DNA of 64,000 nt from Vibrio campbellii CAIM 519 = NBRC 15631 = ATCC 25920 (GTDB taxonomy: Bacteria; Pseudomonadota; Gammaproteobacteria; Enterobacterales; Vibrionaceae): positions 2,666,001 to 2,730,000 of the forward strand of contig NZ_CP015863.1 in NCBI RefSeq assembly GCF_002163755.1, read 5' to 3'. Both the position numbers and the translations under genes were made by a program. The notes below the pieces were generated by a model, which saw nothing but the letters and a program-made list of their open reading frames with translations, searched no databases and was not told the DNA's origin. Of the stretch, positions 1 through 9,097 are shown one piece after another (within the stretch, counting starts at the first letter, position 1; each line of letters opens with the position of its first letter).

Positions 1-1281
1 ATTTTTGTCCGACTACCGCTCTTGCACAAAGTACTGATCGGTTTTTTTAGTGCGCTGATCATCGTCGCGCTGTTTTTCTTACCCGATCCGCAAGACCTCG
101 ATCCGCAGCAAAGCCGACTCAAAGTCGGTGAGCATTACTCGGTACCGATTTCTGTGGAATCTCCCGAGCGAAGCGCTTCTTCTACTCTTCCTTCTGTTTT
201 GCGCTGGGAAACATACAAAGTCAAAAATGGTGAAAGTGCCGCTGTACTTTTCAACCGCGTCGGTTTATCTCCTCGCCTTCTGCATGAACTGATTACTTCA
301 GATAAAGAAATCAAACAGCAACTCACTCGACTACGCCCCGGCGACAGACTGCAATTTGGCTTTGATGAAAATAACGACTTTATTCAACTAAAACGCACAC
401 TCAATGCCTTTGAAACGTTCCGCATTAAACTGCAAGGTGGCAAATACGTTTCTGAGGTAGACAAAAAAGAAGTCGATTACCAATACAACTACGCTGAAGC
501 AACAATCAAATCCAACTTCTGGAATGCAGGGATTTCATCCGGTTTGAATGCAAACCAAATTATGGAACTGGCGGGAATTTTTGGTTGGGATATCGACTTT
601 GCTTTGGACATTCGTAAAAACGATACCTTCCGCGTGCTTTACCAAGAGGAAGTGGTTGAAGGCGAAGTGATTGGACGCGGAAAAATCATTGCTGCAATCT
701 TTTACAACCAAGGAGACACCTTTACCGCAATCTTAGATGAGAAGAGCGGTAAGTACTACGATGAAAATGGCCGAGCGATGAAGAAAGCCTTCTTACGAGC
801 ACCTTTGGATTTCCGTCGTGTTACCTCTAACTTTAATCCTCGTCGCTTACACCCAGTTACCGGGAGAGTTCGCCCTCACAGAGGTACCGATTATGCCGCG
901 CCTGTAGGCACACCAATTTGGGCTGCGGGCAATGGTGTTGTGCAAAAATCAGCGTACAACAAATTCAATGGTAACTACGTGTTTATTAAACACAGCAATA
1001 CCTATATTACTAAATACTTACACTTAACTAAGCGAACAGTAAAAACGGGACAACGCGTTAAGCAAGGTCAAACCATCGGTACGTTGGGTGGTACTGGCCG
1101 TGTAACTGGCCCACACTTGCACTACGAATTCTTGGTTAACGGCGTTCATAAAAACCCAAGAACGGTAAACTTACCGCAGTCGAAATCTCTGACTGGTAAA
1201 GCAAAACAAACTTTCTTGGCAAACGCAAAGATCAGCATGGCTAAGCTGGATCGCTACAGTAAATTACTGGCGATGAAGTAG
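1..1281 (+). CDS. M23-family peptidoglycan DD-endopeptidase (5' end outside window)
   Basis: This is a periplasmic, membrane-anchored cell-wall hydrolase of the MepM/ShyA type, which cuts peptide crosslinks so that peptidoglycan can expand. The frame is open from base 1. A TTG at 22 could start it, but the residues before it (FVRLPL) read like protein, so the true start is probably just outside the window. A hydrophobic anchor (VLIGFFSALIIVALFF) is followed by a LysM/OapA-like segment (YKVKNGESAAVLFNRVGLS). The C-terminal LytM domain carries the zinc motifs HRGTD and HLHYEF, both intact, so the enzyme should be active. It converges on the RND pump gene and shares its terminator. Confidence 0.88.
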   Translation: MFVRLPLLHKVLIGFFSALIIVALFFLPDPQDLDPQQSRLKVGEHYSVPISVESPERSASSTLPSVLRWETYKVKNGESAAVLFNRVGLSPRLLHELITSDKEIKQQLTRLRPGDRLQFGFDENNDFIQLKRTLNAFETFRIKLQGGKYVSEVDKKEVDYQYNYAEATIKSNFWNAGISSGLNANQIMELAGIFGWDIDFALDIRKNDTFRVLYQEEVVEGEVIGRGKIIAAIFYNQGDTFTAILDEKSGKYYDENGRAMKKAFLRAPLDFRRVTSNFNPRRLHPVTGRVRPHRGTDYAAPVGTPIWAAGNGVVQKSAYNKFNGNYVFIKHSNTYITKYLHLTKRTVKTGQRVKQGQTIGTLGGTGRVTGPHLHYEFLVNGVHKNPRTVNLPQSKSLTGKAKQTFLANAKISMAKLDRYSKLLAMK

Positions 1282-1310
1282 CTAAAACGATTTAAATTGA
1301 ACAATGACAA

Positions 1311-1339
1311 AGAGGCAGCCTAAGCTGCCTCTTTTGTTT
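1311..1339. terminator. Bidirectional terminator between M23 gene and RND permease gene
   Basis: AGAGGCAGC and GCTGCCTCT pair around a CTAA loop, followed on the + strand by TTTTGTTT. The stem contains the last codons and stop of the leftward RND gene, so coding sequence and terminator overlap. Confidence 0.8.
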
Positions 1340-4300
1340 CGGGATCTGGTTCATCAATATTGTGTTCACGGCCAAGCATCAAAAGACACGGTGTAAGCAC
1401 CAGCGTCAACACAGTGGCAAAAGCCAAACCTCCAGCAACTGCGGTTGCTAATTGAGACCACCACTGCGTGCTTGGCGCACCAAATTCAATCTTCTGGTTA
1501 ACTAAGTCGATGTTCATCTCTAGCACCATTGGCAGCAAACCCAGGATAGTAGTGACTGTGGTCAGTAACACTGGACGCAGGCGTTGTACGCCCGTACGTA
1601 GAATTGCGTCTGATTTTTCTAACCCACGCTTGCGCATTTGGTTATAGGTATCAATTAATACGATATTGTTGTTCACCACAATACCAGCTAATGCGATCAC
1701 CCCAATACCCGACATAATAATACCAAAAGGCTTCTGAAAAATAAGCAAGCCAGCAAACACGCCAACGGTAGAAAACAGCACTGCGCTTAAAATCAAAAAT
1801 GCTTGGTAGAAGCTGTTGAATTGAGTAATCAGGATCAAAGCCATCACGCCAAGTGCAACCATGAAAGCACTTTGTAAAAAAGCAGAAGAGTTTTCTTGTT
1901 CCTCGTTTTGCCCGCGAATTTTAAACTCAATACTAGCAGGCAAGCCCAACTGCTCTACTTCTGCGGCTATCTTGGGCAATTCAAGGGCAAGGTTATAACC
2001 CTCAACCATATCTGCTTTGATGTTCACCACGCGTCTGCCATCAACACGTCGAATTGTATCTTGCTTATGATCTGGTTTAATCTGCGCAAAGTTTGTGATC
2101 GGCACTAAACCTGCCGCCGTTTTTACACGTAACTGGTCAAAACGTCCGATATCCCGCTTATCTTGTGGGTAGCGCACTAAGATATCGACTTCTTCATCAG
2201 CATCATCGGGTAGATAATCACCTATCTTCAAACCGTTAGTCACGAACTGGACAGTATTACCAACCAGAGTTGCATCAGCTGCAAAGCGAGAGGCATCGTC
2301 TCTGCGGATATCAATCTGCCAATCAATCCCCTCTTTATTGGTTGTATCACTTAAGTTAGTTAAAGCAGGATTACGGTCAGCCCAGTAACGAACCATTTTG
2401 GCTGCATTGTCTAACTGGTCAATGCTTGAGTTTTGCGCCGACATTTCAATCACAAGATCGTGTTCAACCGGCGGACCTGCATCGGGAAACTTGTACTCCA
2501 GCTCAACACCCGAGAATTGGTTAGTGGTTTGTTTGAGTTCTTCAATGATGTCTTTCACTTTGCGACGATATTGCCAATCGACGGGCGTTATTTGAATCTG
2601 ACCAATCTCATCACCATCATTTGAATCCGTTCCGGTGCGCGTATAGACACTCTCAAATTCATCATGCCCTAACATGACTTTTTCAATCTCTTTCATCACG
2701 ACATCTTTTTCGTTGATCGATAAATCGCCGTAAGAACGCACCTTGACGGTAAAGAAAGCGGGGTCCACTTCTGGGAAGAACTCTGCCCCTAGTCCTGCTT
2801 TGTTATAAGTAAAACCGACACCACCAGCGAGTAGTATGGCACTGAACAGAACTTTAAGTGGATGCTTGATAGCGACCGAGAGCGCTTGATAGTAGAGCTT
2901 GGTAATACCAGTAGCCTTATCAAACTCGCCATTATGAAGATCAATTATCTCTTGCTGGCTTTTAGGATTAACCACTTGTGGCTTACCAATAATCCCACCA
3001 ATAACCGGAACAAACAGCAGCGCCATCATCAACGAAGCGGTGAGCGTTGCAATCAATGTTAGCGGCAGATACTTCATGAACTCGCCGGTAATATCCGGCC
3101 AGAACAATAGCGGAGCAAACGCAGCAAGGGTCGTTGCCGTCGAAGCGGTGATAGGCCACGCCATTCGTTTTGCCGCGTCCCGATATGCTTCTTTACGTGG
3201 CGTGCCCTCTTGCATCCGCCTATCAGCAAATTCGGTCACCACGATAGCGCCATCCACCAGCATACCTACGGCCATGATCAGCGCGAATAGCACCACAATG
3301 TTGACCGTTAAGCCAAACACCGAAAGCACTAATAAGCCGGTAAGGAATGAGCCAGGAATAGAGATCCCCACCAAAAGAGCGGTCCGCACACCAAGTATCG
3401 CGATAATGACGATAACCACTAAGATAATCGCGGAAAGGATGTTGTTTTGTAGGTCGTTGAGCATCAATTTGACGTCATCGGACTGATCCCACGTATATTT
3501 GACCTGCAAGTTGTTTGGCCAATCCGCTCGCTTTTGCGCTTCAGTCAGAACCTCTTTAACGAGTTCCACCGTTTCAATGATATTCTCGCCAGCACGCTTT
3601 TTCACATTCAATACAACAGCAGGGGCACCATCCAAGCGAGCAAAGCTTTCAGGGTCACTGAAGGCTCGGCGCACAGTCGCCACATCGGCAAAAGTAATCA
3701 CTTCTTTGCCGTTTACCTTAATGGGTAACTCTAATACGTCTTTGAGAGAATCAAATACGGAAGGAACTTTGACTGAAAAACGGCCATAGCCAGTATCCAC
3801 GAAACCCGCTGCCACAACTCGGTTATTGAGAGCAATCAAGTTGTAGATGTCTGCTTGATCCAGACCATAGCTTTCCATCAACAGCGGATCGACGACGATC
3901 TCAACAATGTCTTCACGATCACCGGCAATATCAACTTCAAGCACCTGACGGTAGCTTTCTAGCTTGTCACGCAGTGCTCGAGCAATTTGTACTGTTGTGC
4001 GCTCAGGGACGGTGCCATACAGAACCAAAGTGAGGACAGGCTCTTCTGATGCGAACGTCACTTCATTTACTGTTGGCTCATCACTGTCTTCAGGCAATTT
4101 AGGTTTGGCAAGATCGACGGCGTCACGCACATCTGCCATCGCTTCAGCCAGATCAACACCGACACTAAATTCAAGCGTAGCCGAGGCATGGCCTTCTGAA
4201 GCAACCGCGGTCATTTCTTTTACGCCTTCAATCGAACGCAGCTCTTGCTCTATTGGGCGAACTAATAAGCGCTCCGCATCAGTTGGCGAAATGCCTTGGT

Positions 4301-4454
4301 GACCTACCGAAACATAGATAATAGGGATGGTGATGTCTGGACTCGATTCTTTAGGAATCGTAATGTAGGTGATCACACCAGCAATCAAAATCATCACCAA
4401 CAAGGTGAGCATCGTACGTGCACGCGATAACGCAGCATCAATCAAAGCAAACAT
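1320..4454 (-). CDS. RND-family efflux permease, probably the VexM-type pump
   Basis: This inner-membrane RND transporter has 1044 residues, normal for the family. It has an N-terminal membrane helix, two large periplasmic loops and two bundles of helices. It should work with the adaptor encoded immediately upstream and an outer-membrane channel encoded elsewhere. I infer it is the counterpart of the V. cholerae VexLM pump from its position next to erpA and hemL. The relay segment reads VGMLVDGAIVV, so the second of the two adjacent acidic residues of AcrB-type pumps is glycine. The TM10 segment reads AGIVVNNNIVLID, with Asn where AcrB has its key Lys. Its substrate cannot be read from sequence. 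Confidence 0.9.
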   Translation of the reverse strand: MFALIDAALSRARTMLTLLVMILIAGVITYITIPKESSPDITIPIIYVSVGHQGISPTDAERLLVRPIEQELRSIEGVKEMTAVASEGHASATLEFSVGVDLAEAMADVRDAVDLAKPKLPEDSDEPTVNEVTFASEEPVLTLVLYGTVPERTTVQIARALRDKLESYRQVLEVDIAGDREDIVEIVVDPLLMESYGLDQADIYNLIALNNRVVAAGFVDTGYGRFSVKVPSVFDSLKDVLELPIKVNGKEVITFADVATVRRAFSDPESFARLDGAPAVVLNVKKRAGENIIETVELVKEVLTEAQKRADWPNNLQVKYTWDQSDDVKLMLNDLQNNILSAIILVVIVIIAILGVRTALLVGISIPGSFLTGLLVLSVFGLTVNIVVLFALIMAVGMLVDGAIVVTEFADRRMQEGTPRKEAYRDAAKRMAWPITASTATTLAAFAPLLFWPDITGEFMKYLPLTLIATLTASLMMALLFVPVIGGIIGKPQVVNPKSQQEIIDLHNGEFDKATGITKLYYQALSVAIKHPLKVLFSAILLAGGVGFTYNKAGLGAEFFPEVDPAFFTVKVRSYGDLSINEKDVVMKEIEKVMLGHDEFESVYTRTGTDSNDGDEIGQIQITPVDWQYRRKVKDIIEELKQTTNQFSGVELEYKFPDAGPPVEHDLVIEMSAQNSSIDQLDNAAKMVRYWADRNPALTNLSDTTNKEGIDWQIDIRRDDASRFAADATLVGNTVQFVTNGLKIGDYLPDDADEEVDILVRYPQDKRDIGRFDQLRVKTAAGLVPITNFAQIKPDHKQDTIRRVDGRRVVNIKADMVEGYNLALELPKIAAEVEQLGLPASIEFKIRGQNEEQENSSAFLQSAFMVALGVMALILITQFNSFYQAFLILSAVLFSTVGVFAGLLIFQKPFGIIMSGIGVIALAGIVVNNNIVLIDTYNQMRKRGLEKSDAILRTGVQRLRPVLLTTVTTILGLLPMVLEMNIDLVNQKIEFGAPSTQWWSQLATAVAGGLAFATVLTLVLTPCLLMLGREHNIDEPDPETKEAA

Positions 4455-4463
4455 ATTGCCTCC

Positions 4464-5579
4464 TTATTGCTGGTTCGCAGCTTCAATGGCGTCATCCACT
4501 TTGGTCGCCATTACTAAATCACCATCACGAGCAAAGCCCTGCCCGAGTACGATGATGTCCACTTGGTCGCCCAGTCCTGAGAGCCAAACGCCATCTTTTT
4601 CGGCTTTCACAAGTTGAATAGGAACAAAGTGGACATGCTGATCACGCAGTGCTTTGATGCCAAGGTTGCCTTCTTCATCGAGCGCGAGCATTGCAGCGGT
4701 TACTTTCACTGCCATCACTTCACTTAGCGACAATACCACCTCAGCGCTAACACCCGCAGGCATTGCACTTTCATCGTTACTGATTTCAATCTCAATCGGG
4801 AAAGTGTTGGTCGAAGTAGAAGATACGCGCCCGATATAACGGATAACACCTTGATGGTGGGTGTTATCAATGGTTCTGACATCAGCTTGCTGGCCTTGTT
4901 TTAAATATTGGATATGACGCTCACTCACATCCGCTTCAATGACTAACTTCTCTAAGTCAATGACGGTCGCAATAGGATCGCCAACACCAACAAAATCCCC
5001 CACTTCAACGAATCGATGGTCAAGAATGCCGTCAAAAGGCGCTCTGACTTTGGTGTTTTTAAGTGCGGTTTCAACATTACTCAGGTTTGCGCGAGCATCA
5101 ACAAGTGCAGCTTGTGCCGTGGCAAAGGCAACTTCACCTTGCAAACCTCGGTTTTTCAGAGATTCTGCCGCTTTAAATTCTTTCTCTTTGACATGCAACA
5201 TCGCTTTAGCGCGCTTAAGTTGAATATCGAGATCGCGCTCGTCGATGTTGGCAATCACCTGCCCTTCTTTAACACGTTGCCCTTTCTGAACGTTCAAGCG
5301 AATGATCTTACCCGCAACTTCTGCCCCTAAACGAGCTTGTCTATTCGGCGCAGTTCGTCCATATAACTCTATGGTTTTACTGGTTGGCTGGGCGGTAAAA
5401 GAGTTGAACATCACCTTAGCAACAGGCGTGTCATCGGATTGAGGGGAAGATGATAACCTCGCTTCGTCTTGCGCCTTAAGTTGGCCTATTGTAAGCCATG
5501 CAGCAAGTACGAGAATCAGTGTTAAAGAAACTAGCCATGGACGTTCGACAAGGCGTCGTCCGAGAGAAGCTTCAGACAT
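4464..5579 (-). CDS. RND efflux periplasmic adaptor (membrane fusion protein), VexL-type
   Basis: This protein of 371 residues bridges an RND pump to its outer-membrane channel. A cytoplasmic N-terminus leads to one membrane anchor (about residues 16-33, LVSLTLILVLAAWLTIGQL). A split lipoyl/barrel-sandwich domain follows (EVAGKIIRLNVQKGQRVKEG and VRAPFDGILDHRFVEVGDF) flanking a short coiled-coil hairpin, then beta-barrel and membrane-proximal domains. It lies 9 bp upstream of the permease gene, so the two are co-transcribed. There is no lipobox cysteine, so it is held by the N-terminal helix rather than by lipid. Confidence 0.9.
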   Translation of the reverse strand: MSEASLGRRLVERPWLVSLTLILVLAAWLTIGQLKAQDEARLSSSPQSDDTPVAKVMFNSFTAQPTSKTIELYGRTAPNRQARLGAEVAGKIIRLNVQKGQRVKEGQVIANIDERDLDIQLKRAKAMLHVKEKEFKAAESLKNRGLQGEVAFATAQAALVDARANLSNVETALKNTKVRAPFDGILDHRFVEVGDFVGVGDPIATVIDLEKLVIEADVSERHIQYLKQGQQADVRTIDNTHHQGVIRYIGRVSSTSTNTFPIEIEISNDESAMPAGVSAEVVLSLSEVMAVKVTAAMLALDEEGNLGIKALRDQHVHFVPIQLVKAEKDGVWLSGLGDQVDIIVLGQGFARDGDLVMATKVDDAIEAANQQ

Positions 5580-5658
5580 ACAAAGTCCTTTTTATTTTTA
5601 GCTCACAGCCCTCTGTGGAACTGGAGTGCGTTTACGTGACTCCCTGCTACGTAAAACT

Positions 5659-5680
5659 CAGGCAGCCAATTGGCTGCCTG
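5659..5680 (-). terminator. Terminator after erpA
   Basis: This is a perfect inverted repeat, CAGGCAGCC-AATT-GGCTGCCTG, 12 bp past the erpA stop. The U-run on the minus strand is short (GAGTTTTAC). It separates erpA from the efflux genes. Confidence 0.65.
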
Positions 5681-5692
5681 TTGTCGTGTTAA

Positions 5693-6034
5693 TTAAACAC
5701 TGAATGATGCACCACAACCACAAGTTGTCGTCGCATTTGGGTTATTAACGAAGAAGCGTGCTCCTTCTAAACCTTCCGTGTAATCAACCACGCCACCAAT
5801 TAGGTATTGCAGGCTCATTGGGTCTACAACCAGTGTTACGCCACTGTTTACGATGGTTGTGTCGCCTTCATTTACGCTCTCATCAAATGTAAAGCCGTAT
5901 TGGAAACCACTACAGCCACCACCAGTAATATATACGCGCAATTTCAATGCTGGGTTTTCTTCTTCTGCAATCAGCGCCTTAACGCGTGATGCTGCTGCAT
6001 CAGAAAAAGACAATGGTACGTTTACTTCGCTCAC
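5693..6034 (-). CDS. erpA: Iron-sulfur cluster insertion protein ErpA
   Basis: ErpA is an A-type carrier that passes Fe-S clusters to apo-enzymes, including those of isoprenoid synthesis. The three ligand cysteines are present: one in GGGCSGFQYG and two in the C-terminal CGCG. I chose the GTG at 6034 (product starts MSEVNVPLSF, 113 residues) because an AGAGG ribosome-binding site lies about 5 bases before it and the length matches other Vibrio ErpA proteins. An in-frame ATG 15 bases upstream would add five residues and has a poorer context. It diverges from hemL. Confidence 0.94.
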   Translation of the reverse strand: MSEVNVPLSFSDAAASRVKALIAEEENPALKLRVYITGGGCSGFQYGFTFDESVNEGDTTIVNSGVTLVVDPMSLQYLIGGVVDYTEGLEGARFFVNNPNATTTCGCGASFSV

Positions 6035-6280
6035 GAAGACCTCTCTCACTCGTGTAATGCGTCAAGCCTGAAGCGAGACGTCAAATTTTTGCTAATTAGG
6101 GCGATTATCCAATACCTGACAAACTCGTTCAAGTATTCACCGCTGATTCTTTAGAACAGATACTGATATGTAAGTTTACATCGTCCGTACCAACATAAAT
6201 TACCCAAAACGTTTCTAACTTGAGATTAGCTAGGTACAATGCGCTCCACTTGGTCCGAGCAATCAAAAGAGGATAACCCC

Positions 6281-7576
6281 ATGACCAAATCATCAGAGCT
6301 ATATCAAAAGGCTCAGCAAACCATTCCTGGCGGTGTGAACTCACCAGTTCGTGCATTCAACGGCGTTGGCGGTTCTCCGCTATTTATCGAACGAGCAGAC
6401 GGTGCACTGATTTTTGATGCCGATGGTAAAGCGTACATTGATTACGTTGGCTCTTGGGGTCCAATGATTCTAGGTCATAACCACGCGGTTATCCGTGAAG
6501 CTGTTATCGATGCTGCACAACGTGGCCTGAGTTTTGGTGCGCCAACTGAAATGGAAATTGCCATGGCAGAGCTAGTGTCTGAGCTAGTGCCATCAATGGA
6601 ACAAATCCGCATGGTGAGCTCTGGTACAGAAGCGACCATGAGTGCAATCCGTCTTGCTCGTGGCTTTACTGGCCGTGACAAAATCATGAAGTTTGAAGGC
6701 TGTTACCACGGTCACGCAGACAGCTTGCTAGTAAAAGCTGGCTCTGGTGCGCTAACTCTTGGCCAACCAAGTTCTCCTGGCGTTCCTGCTGACTTTGCTA
6801 AGCACACACTAACCGCAACATTCAACGATCTAGATTCAGTACGTGAGTTGTTCGCAGCAAACAAAGGCGAGATCGCATGTATCATCGTTGAACCAGTAGC
6901 GGGCAACATGAACTGTATCCCACCAGTAGAAGGTTTCCACGAAGGTCTACGTGAAATCTGTGACCAAGAAGGTGCACTACTGATTTTTGATGAAGTAATG
7001 ACAGGCTTCCGCGTAGCACTAGGCGGCGCACAAGCACACTACAACATCAAGCCTGATCTAACGACGCTAGGTAAAGTAATCGGTGGCGGTATGCCAGTAG
7101 GTGCTTTCGGTGGTCGTAAAGAAGTAATGCAATACGTTGCACCAACAGGTCCAGTTTACCAAGCTGGCACACTTTCAGGTAACCCAGTAGCAATGGCTGC
7201 GGGCTTTGCATGTTTGAACCTGCTAAAAGAAGAAGGCAACGAGAAACGTCTTGCAGCAAAAACCAAACAACTTGCTGAAGGCTTCAAAGTACTGGCAGAA
7301 AAGCACGGTATCCCAATGGTAGTAAACCAAGTGGGCGGCATGTTTGGTTTCTTCTTCACTGACCAAGAAACCGTAACGTGCTACGAAGACGTAACAAAGT
7401 GCGATGTTGAGCGCTTCAAGCGTTTCTTCCACCTAATGCTAAAACACGGTGTATACCTTGCACCATCAGCATTCGAAGCAAGCTTTACTTCTCTTGCTCA
7501 CGGTTCAAAAGAAATCGATGCAACACTAGAAGCTGCTGATCGCTGTTTCGCAATTCTGGCTGAAGAAGCAAAATAA
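6281..7576 (+). CDS. hemL: Glutamate-1-semialdehyde 2,1-aminomutase
   Basis: HemL is a cytosolic PLP enzyme that converts glutamate-1-semialdehyde to 5-aminolevulinate, the last step of the C5 route to heme. It has 431 residues, the usual length. The PLP lysine is in LGKVIGGGMPVGAFGG and the substrate region in the N-terminal GGVNSPVRAF. I chose ATG 6281 because the product then begins MTKSSELYQKAQQ as expected for the family and GAGGA precedes it. An ATG 42 bases upstream adds an unlikely extension. Codon use is strongly biased, as in highly expressed Vibrio genes. Confidence 0.97.
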   Translation: MTKSSELYQKAQQTIPGGVNSPVRAFNGVGGSPLFIERADGALIFDADGKAYIDYVGSWGPMILGHNHAVIREAVIDAAQRGLSFGAPTEMEIAMAELVSELVPSMEQIRMVSSGTEATMSAIRLARGFTGRDKIMKFEGCYHGHADSLLVKAGSGALTLGQPSSPGVPADFAKHTLTATFNDLDSVRELFAANKGEIACIIVEPVAGNMNCIPPVEGFHEGLREICDQEGALLIFDEVMTGFRVALGGAQAHYNIKPDLTTLGKVIGGGMPVGAFGGRKEVMQYVAPTGPVYQAGTLSGNPVAMAAGFACLNLLKEEGNEKRLAAKTKQLAEGFKVLAEKHGIPMVVNQVGGMFGFFFTDQETVTCYEDVTKCDVERFKRFFHLMLKHGVYLAPSAFEASFTSLAHGSKEIDATLEAADRCFAILAEEAK

Positions 7577-7602
7577 GCGTTCTTTACCAGAACAACAATC
7601 TC

Positions 7603-7629
7603 AAAAAAGGACCTTCAAGGTCCTTTTTT
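7603..7629 (+). terminator. Terminator after hemL
   Basis: AAAAAAGGACCTT and AAGGTCCTTTTTT pair almost without a loop, ending in a T-run. The A/T symmetry suggests it can also act on the small leftward gene ending at 7640. Confidence 0.9.
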
Positions 7630-7639
7630 ATTATCTGGA

Positions 7640-7759
7640 TTAGGCTTGCCAATTCACAATCACGAGGATAGCTAACACGCCAAGAACAATACCAAACCAT
7701 GGTATACGTTTGGCTTTCTTTTCACTTTTGCACTTCTTATCGCCGCTACAACAACCCAT
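7640..7759 (-). CDS. Small membrane protein, 39 residues, unknown function
   Basis: This short reading frame begins MGCCSGDKKCKSEKKAKR and then has one hydrophobic helix (WFGIVLGVLAILVIVNW). The N-terminus is rich in Cys and Lys. A purine-rich AAGAGATAGAAAG precedes the ATG. It shares a terminator with the convergent hemL gene and diverges from the AI-2E-family gene. I recall a small hypothetical gene at this place in other vibrios, which supports it being real. The cysteine pairs might bind metal, but that is a guess. Confidence 0.6.
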   Translation of the reverse strand: MGCCSGDKKCKSEKKAKRIPWFGIVLGVLAILVIVNWQA

Positions 7760-7935
7760 CTTTCTATCTCTTGATTGATAACAGTCTGATTTGTGGTCAT
7801 TATAACAAGGTCAATTGCCCCTTCCCAATTCAGCTATGTCATAAGCTTGAAAGAATCGTAGGTGCAAAGTAATAAAGATTTTGCGCTGTGGTATAAGGCG
7901 TAAAACATAAATCATCCTTAAGTTGGATTAATCAC

Positions 7936-9021
7936 ATGCCGAATAATGTAAAAATCACGTCGAGTCATCGAGTGCTAGTTGTTGCGCTGCTCGCCGCTGC
8001 TTTTGCCTGCTATTTATTGGTCGAGCCTTACATCAACTCGATCGTAATGGCGTTTATTATTTCTCTACTCATGTTCCCAATACATGAGTGGTTTGAACGA
8101 AAACTGCCAAACCACAAAAACTTGGTTTCACTGCTCTCTTGTGTGGTTCTCACCTTTATTATTGTGATTCCATTATTGTTTGTATTTGCTGCTATCGTGC
8201 AGCAAGGGTCGGTATTTTCGCAAAACACCTACAAGTGGGTAAGCAATGGTGGTATCCAAGATATCTTCCAACATCCTTGGGTTGTCAAAGGGTTAGCACT
8301 GGTTAATGAGTACTTACCTTTCGACAAAATCGAACCACAAGCCATCGCTGAGAAAATTGGCCAATTCGCCACATCATTTGGTTCAAACCTTGTTGCTATC
8401 AGTGCCAAAATCCTAGGGGATGCAACCAACTTCCTGATGGACTTCTTCCTGATGTTGTTCGTGTTGTTCTTCCTATTGCGTGACCACGACAAGATCATCT
8501 CAGCGATGCGCCATATTCTGCCGCTCTCTCGCAGCCAAGAAGATAAGATCCTGACCGAGATTGAACAGGTCTCAAAATCCGCTGTAATGGGGTCATTCTT
8601 AACCGCGATTGCTCAAGGCTTTGCTGGTGGTATCGGTATGTGGCTTGCAGGTTTCCCTGGCTTGTTCTGGGGCACTATGATGGGCTTTGCGTCATTTATC
8701 CCTGTAGTTGGCACGGCGCTAATTTGGATTCCAGCAGCCGCTTACTTGTTCCTAACTGGCGACACAACTTGGGCTATATTCCTAACAGTGTGGAGTGTTC
8801 TCGTAGTTGGCTCGATCGATAACCTGCTGCGCCCACTGCTGATGCAAGGCAGTGCAGGCATGAACACGCTCATGATCTTCTTCTCACTGCTGGGTGGTCT
8901 GCATCTATTTGGTTTGATTGGTCTTATTTACGGTCCACTGATCTTTGCCGTGACAATGGTGCTATTCAATATCTACGAAGAGGAGTTTAAAGACTTCCTC
9001 AATCAACAAGACAATAGCTAA
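7936..9021 (+). CDS. AI-2E/PerM-family membrane transporter
   Basis: This inner-membrane protein of 361 residues is in the AI-2 exporter/PerM family. About seven or eight helices are visible: two at the N-terminus (VLVVALLAAAFACYLLV, IVMAFIISLLMFPI), one after the first loop, then a hydrophilic region of about 80 residues followed by a C-terminal bundle with the family's GxxGxxxGP pattern (LFGLIGLIYGPLIFAV). Family members have been linked to quorum-signal export, Na+/H+ exchange and other substrates, so the substrate here is unknown. It has its own terminator. Confidence 0.85.
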   Translation: MPNNVKITSSHRVLVVALLAAAFACYLLVEPYINSIVMAFIISLLMFPIHEWFERKLPNHKNLVSLLSCVVLTFIIVIPLLFVFAAIVQQGSVFSQNTYKWVSNGGIQDIFQHPWVVKGLALVNEYLPFDKIEPQAIAEKIGQFATSFGSNLVAISAKILGDATNFLMDFFLMLFVLFFLLRDHDKIISAMRHILPLSRSQEDKILTEIEQVSKSAVMGSFLTAIAQGFAGGIGMWLAGFPGLFWGTMMGFASFIPVVGTALIWIPAAAYLFLTGDTTWAIFLTVWSVLVVGSIDNLLRPLLMQGSAGMNTLMIFFSLLGGLHLFGLIGLIYGPLIFAVTMVLFNIYEEEFKDFLNQQDNS

Positions 9022-9045
9022 CGACCGCTTATTCACTTCAAGCTT

Positions 9046-9078
9046 GGGCCAGATTATGCGAAAATCTGGCCCTAATTA
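9046..9078 (+). terminator. Terminator after the AI-2E-family gene
   Basis: GGGCCAGATT and AATCTGGCCC pair around a 7-base loop and are followed by the T-rich TAATTATTTC. Confidence 0.75.
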
Positions 9079-9097
9079 TTTCTGATGAACCAAATTT

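Noticed and set aside
3040..3486. Plus-strand frame of 148 residues
   Set aside because: It is antisense to the RND permease membrane segment and has no family resemblance.
6129..6356. Minus-strand frame of 75 residues between erpA and hemL
   Set aside because: It runs into hemL and has no ribosome-binding site. The gap is better explained as a divergent promoter region.
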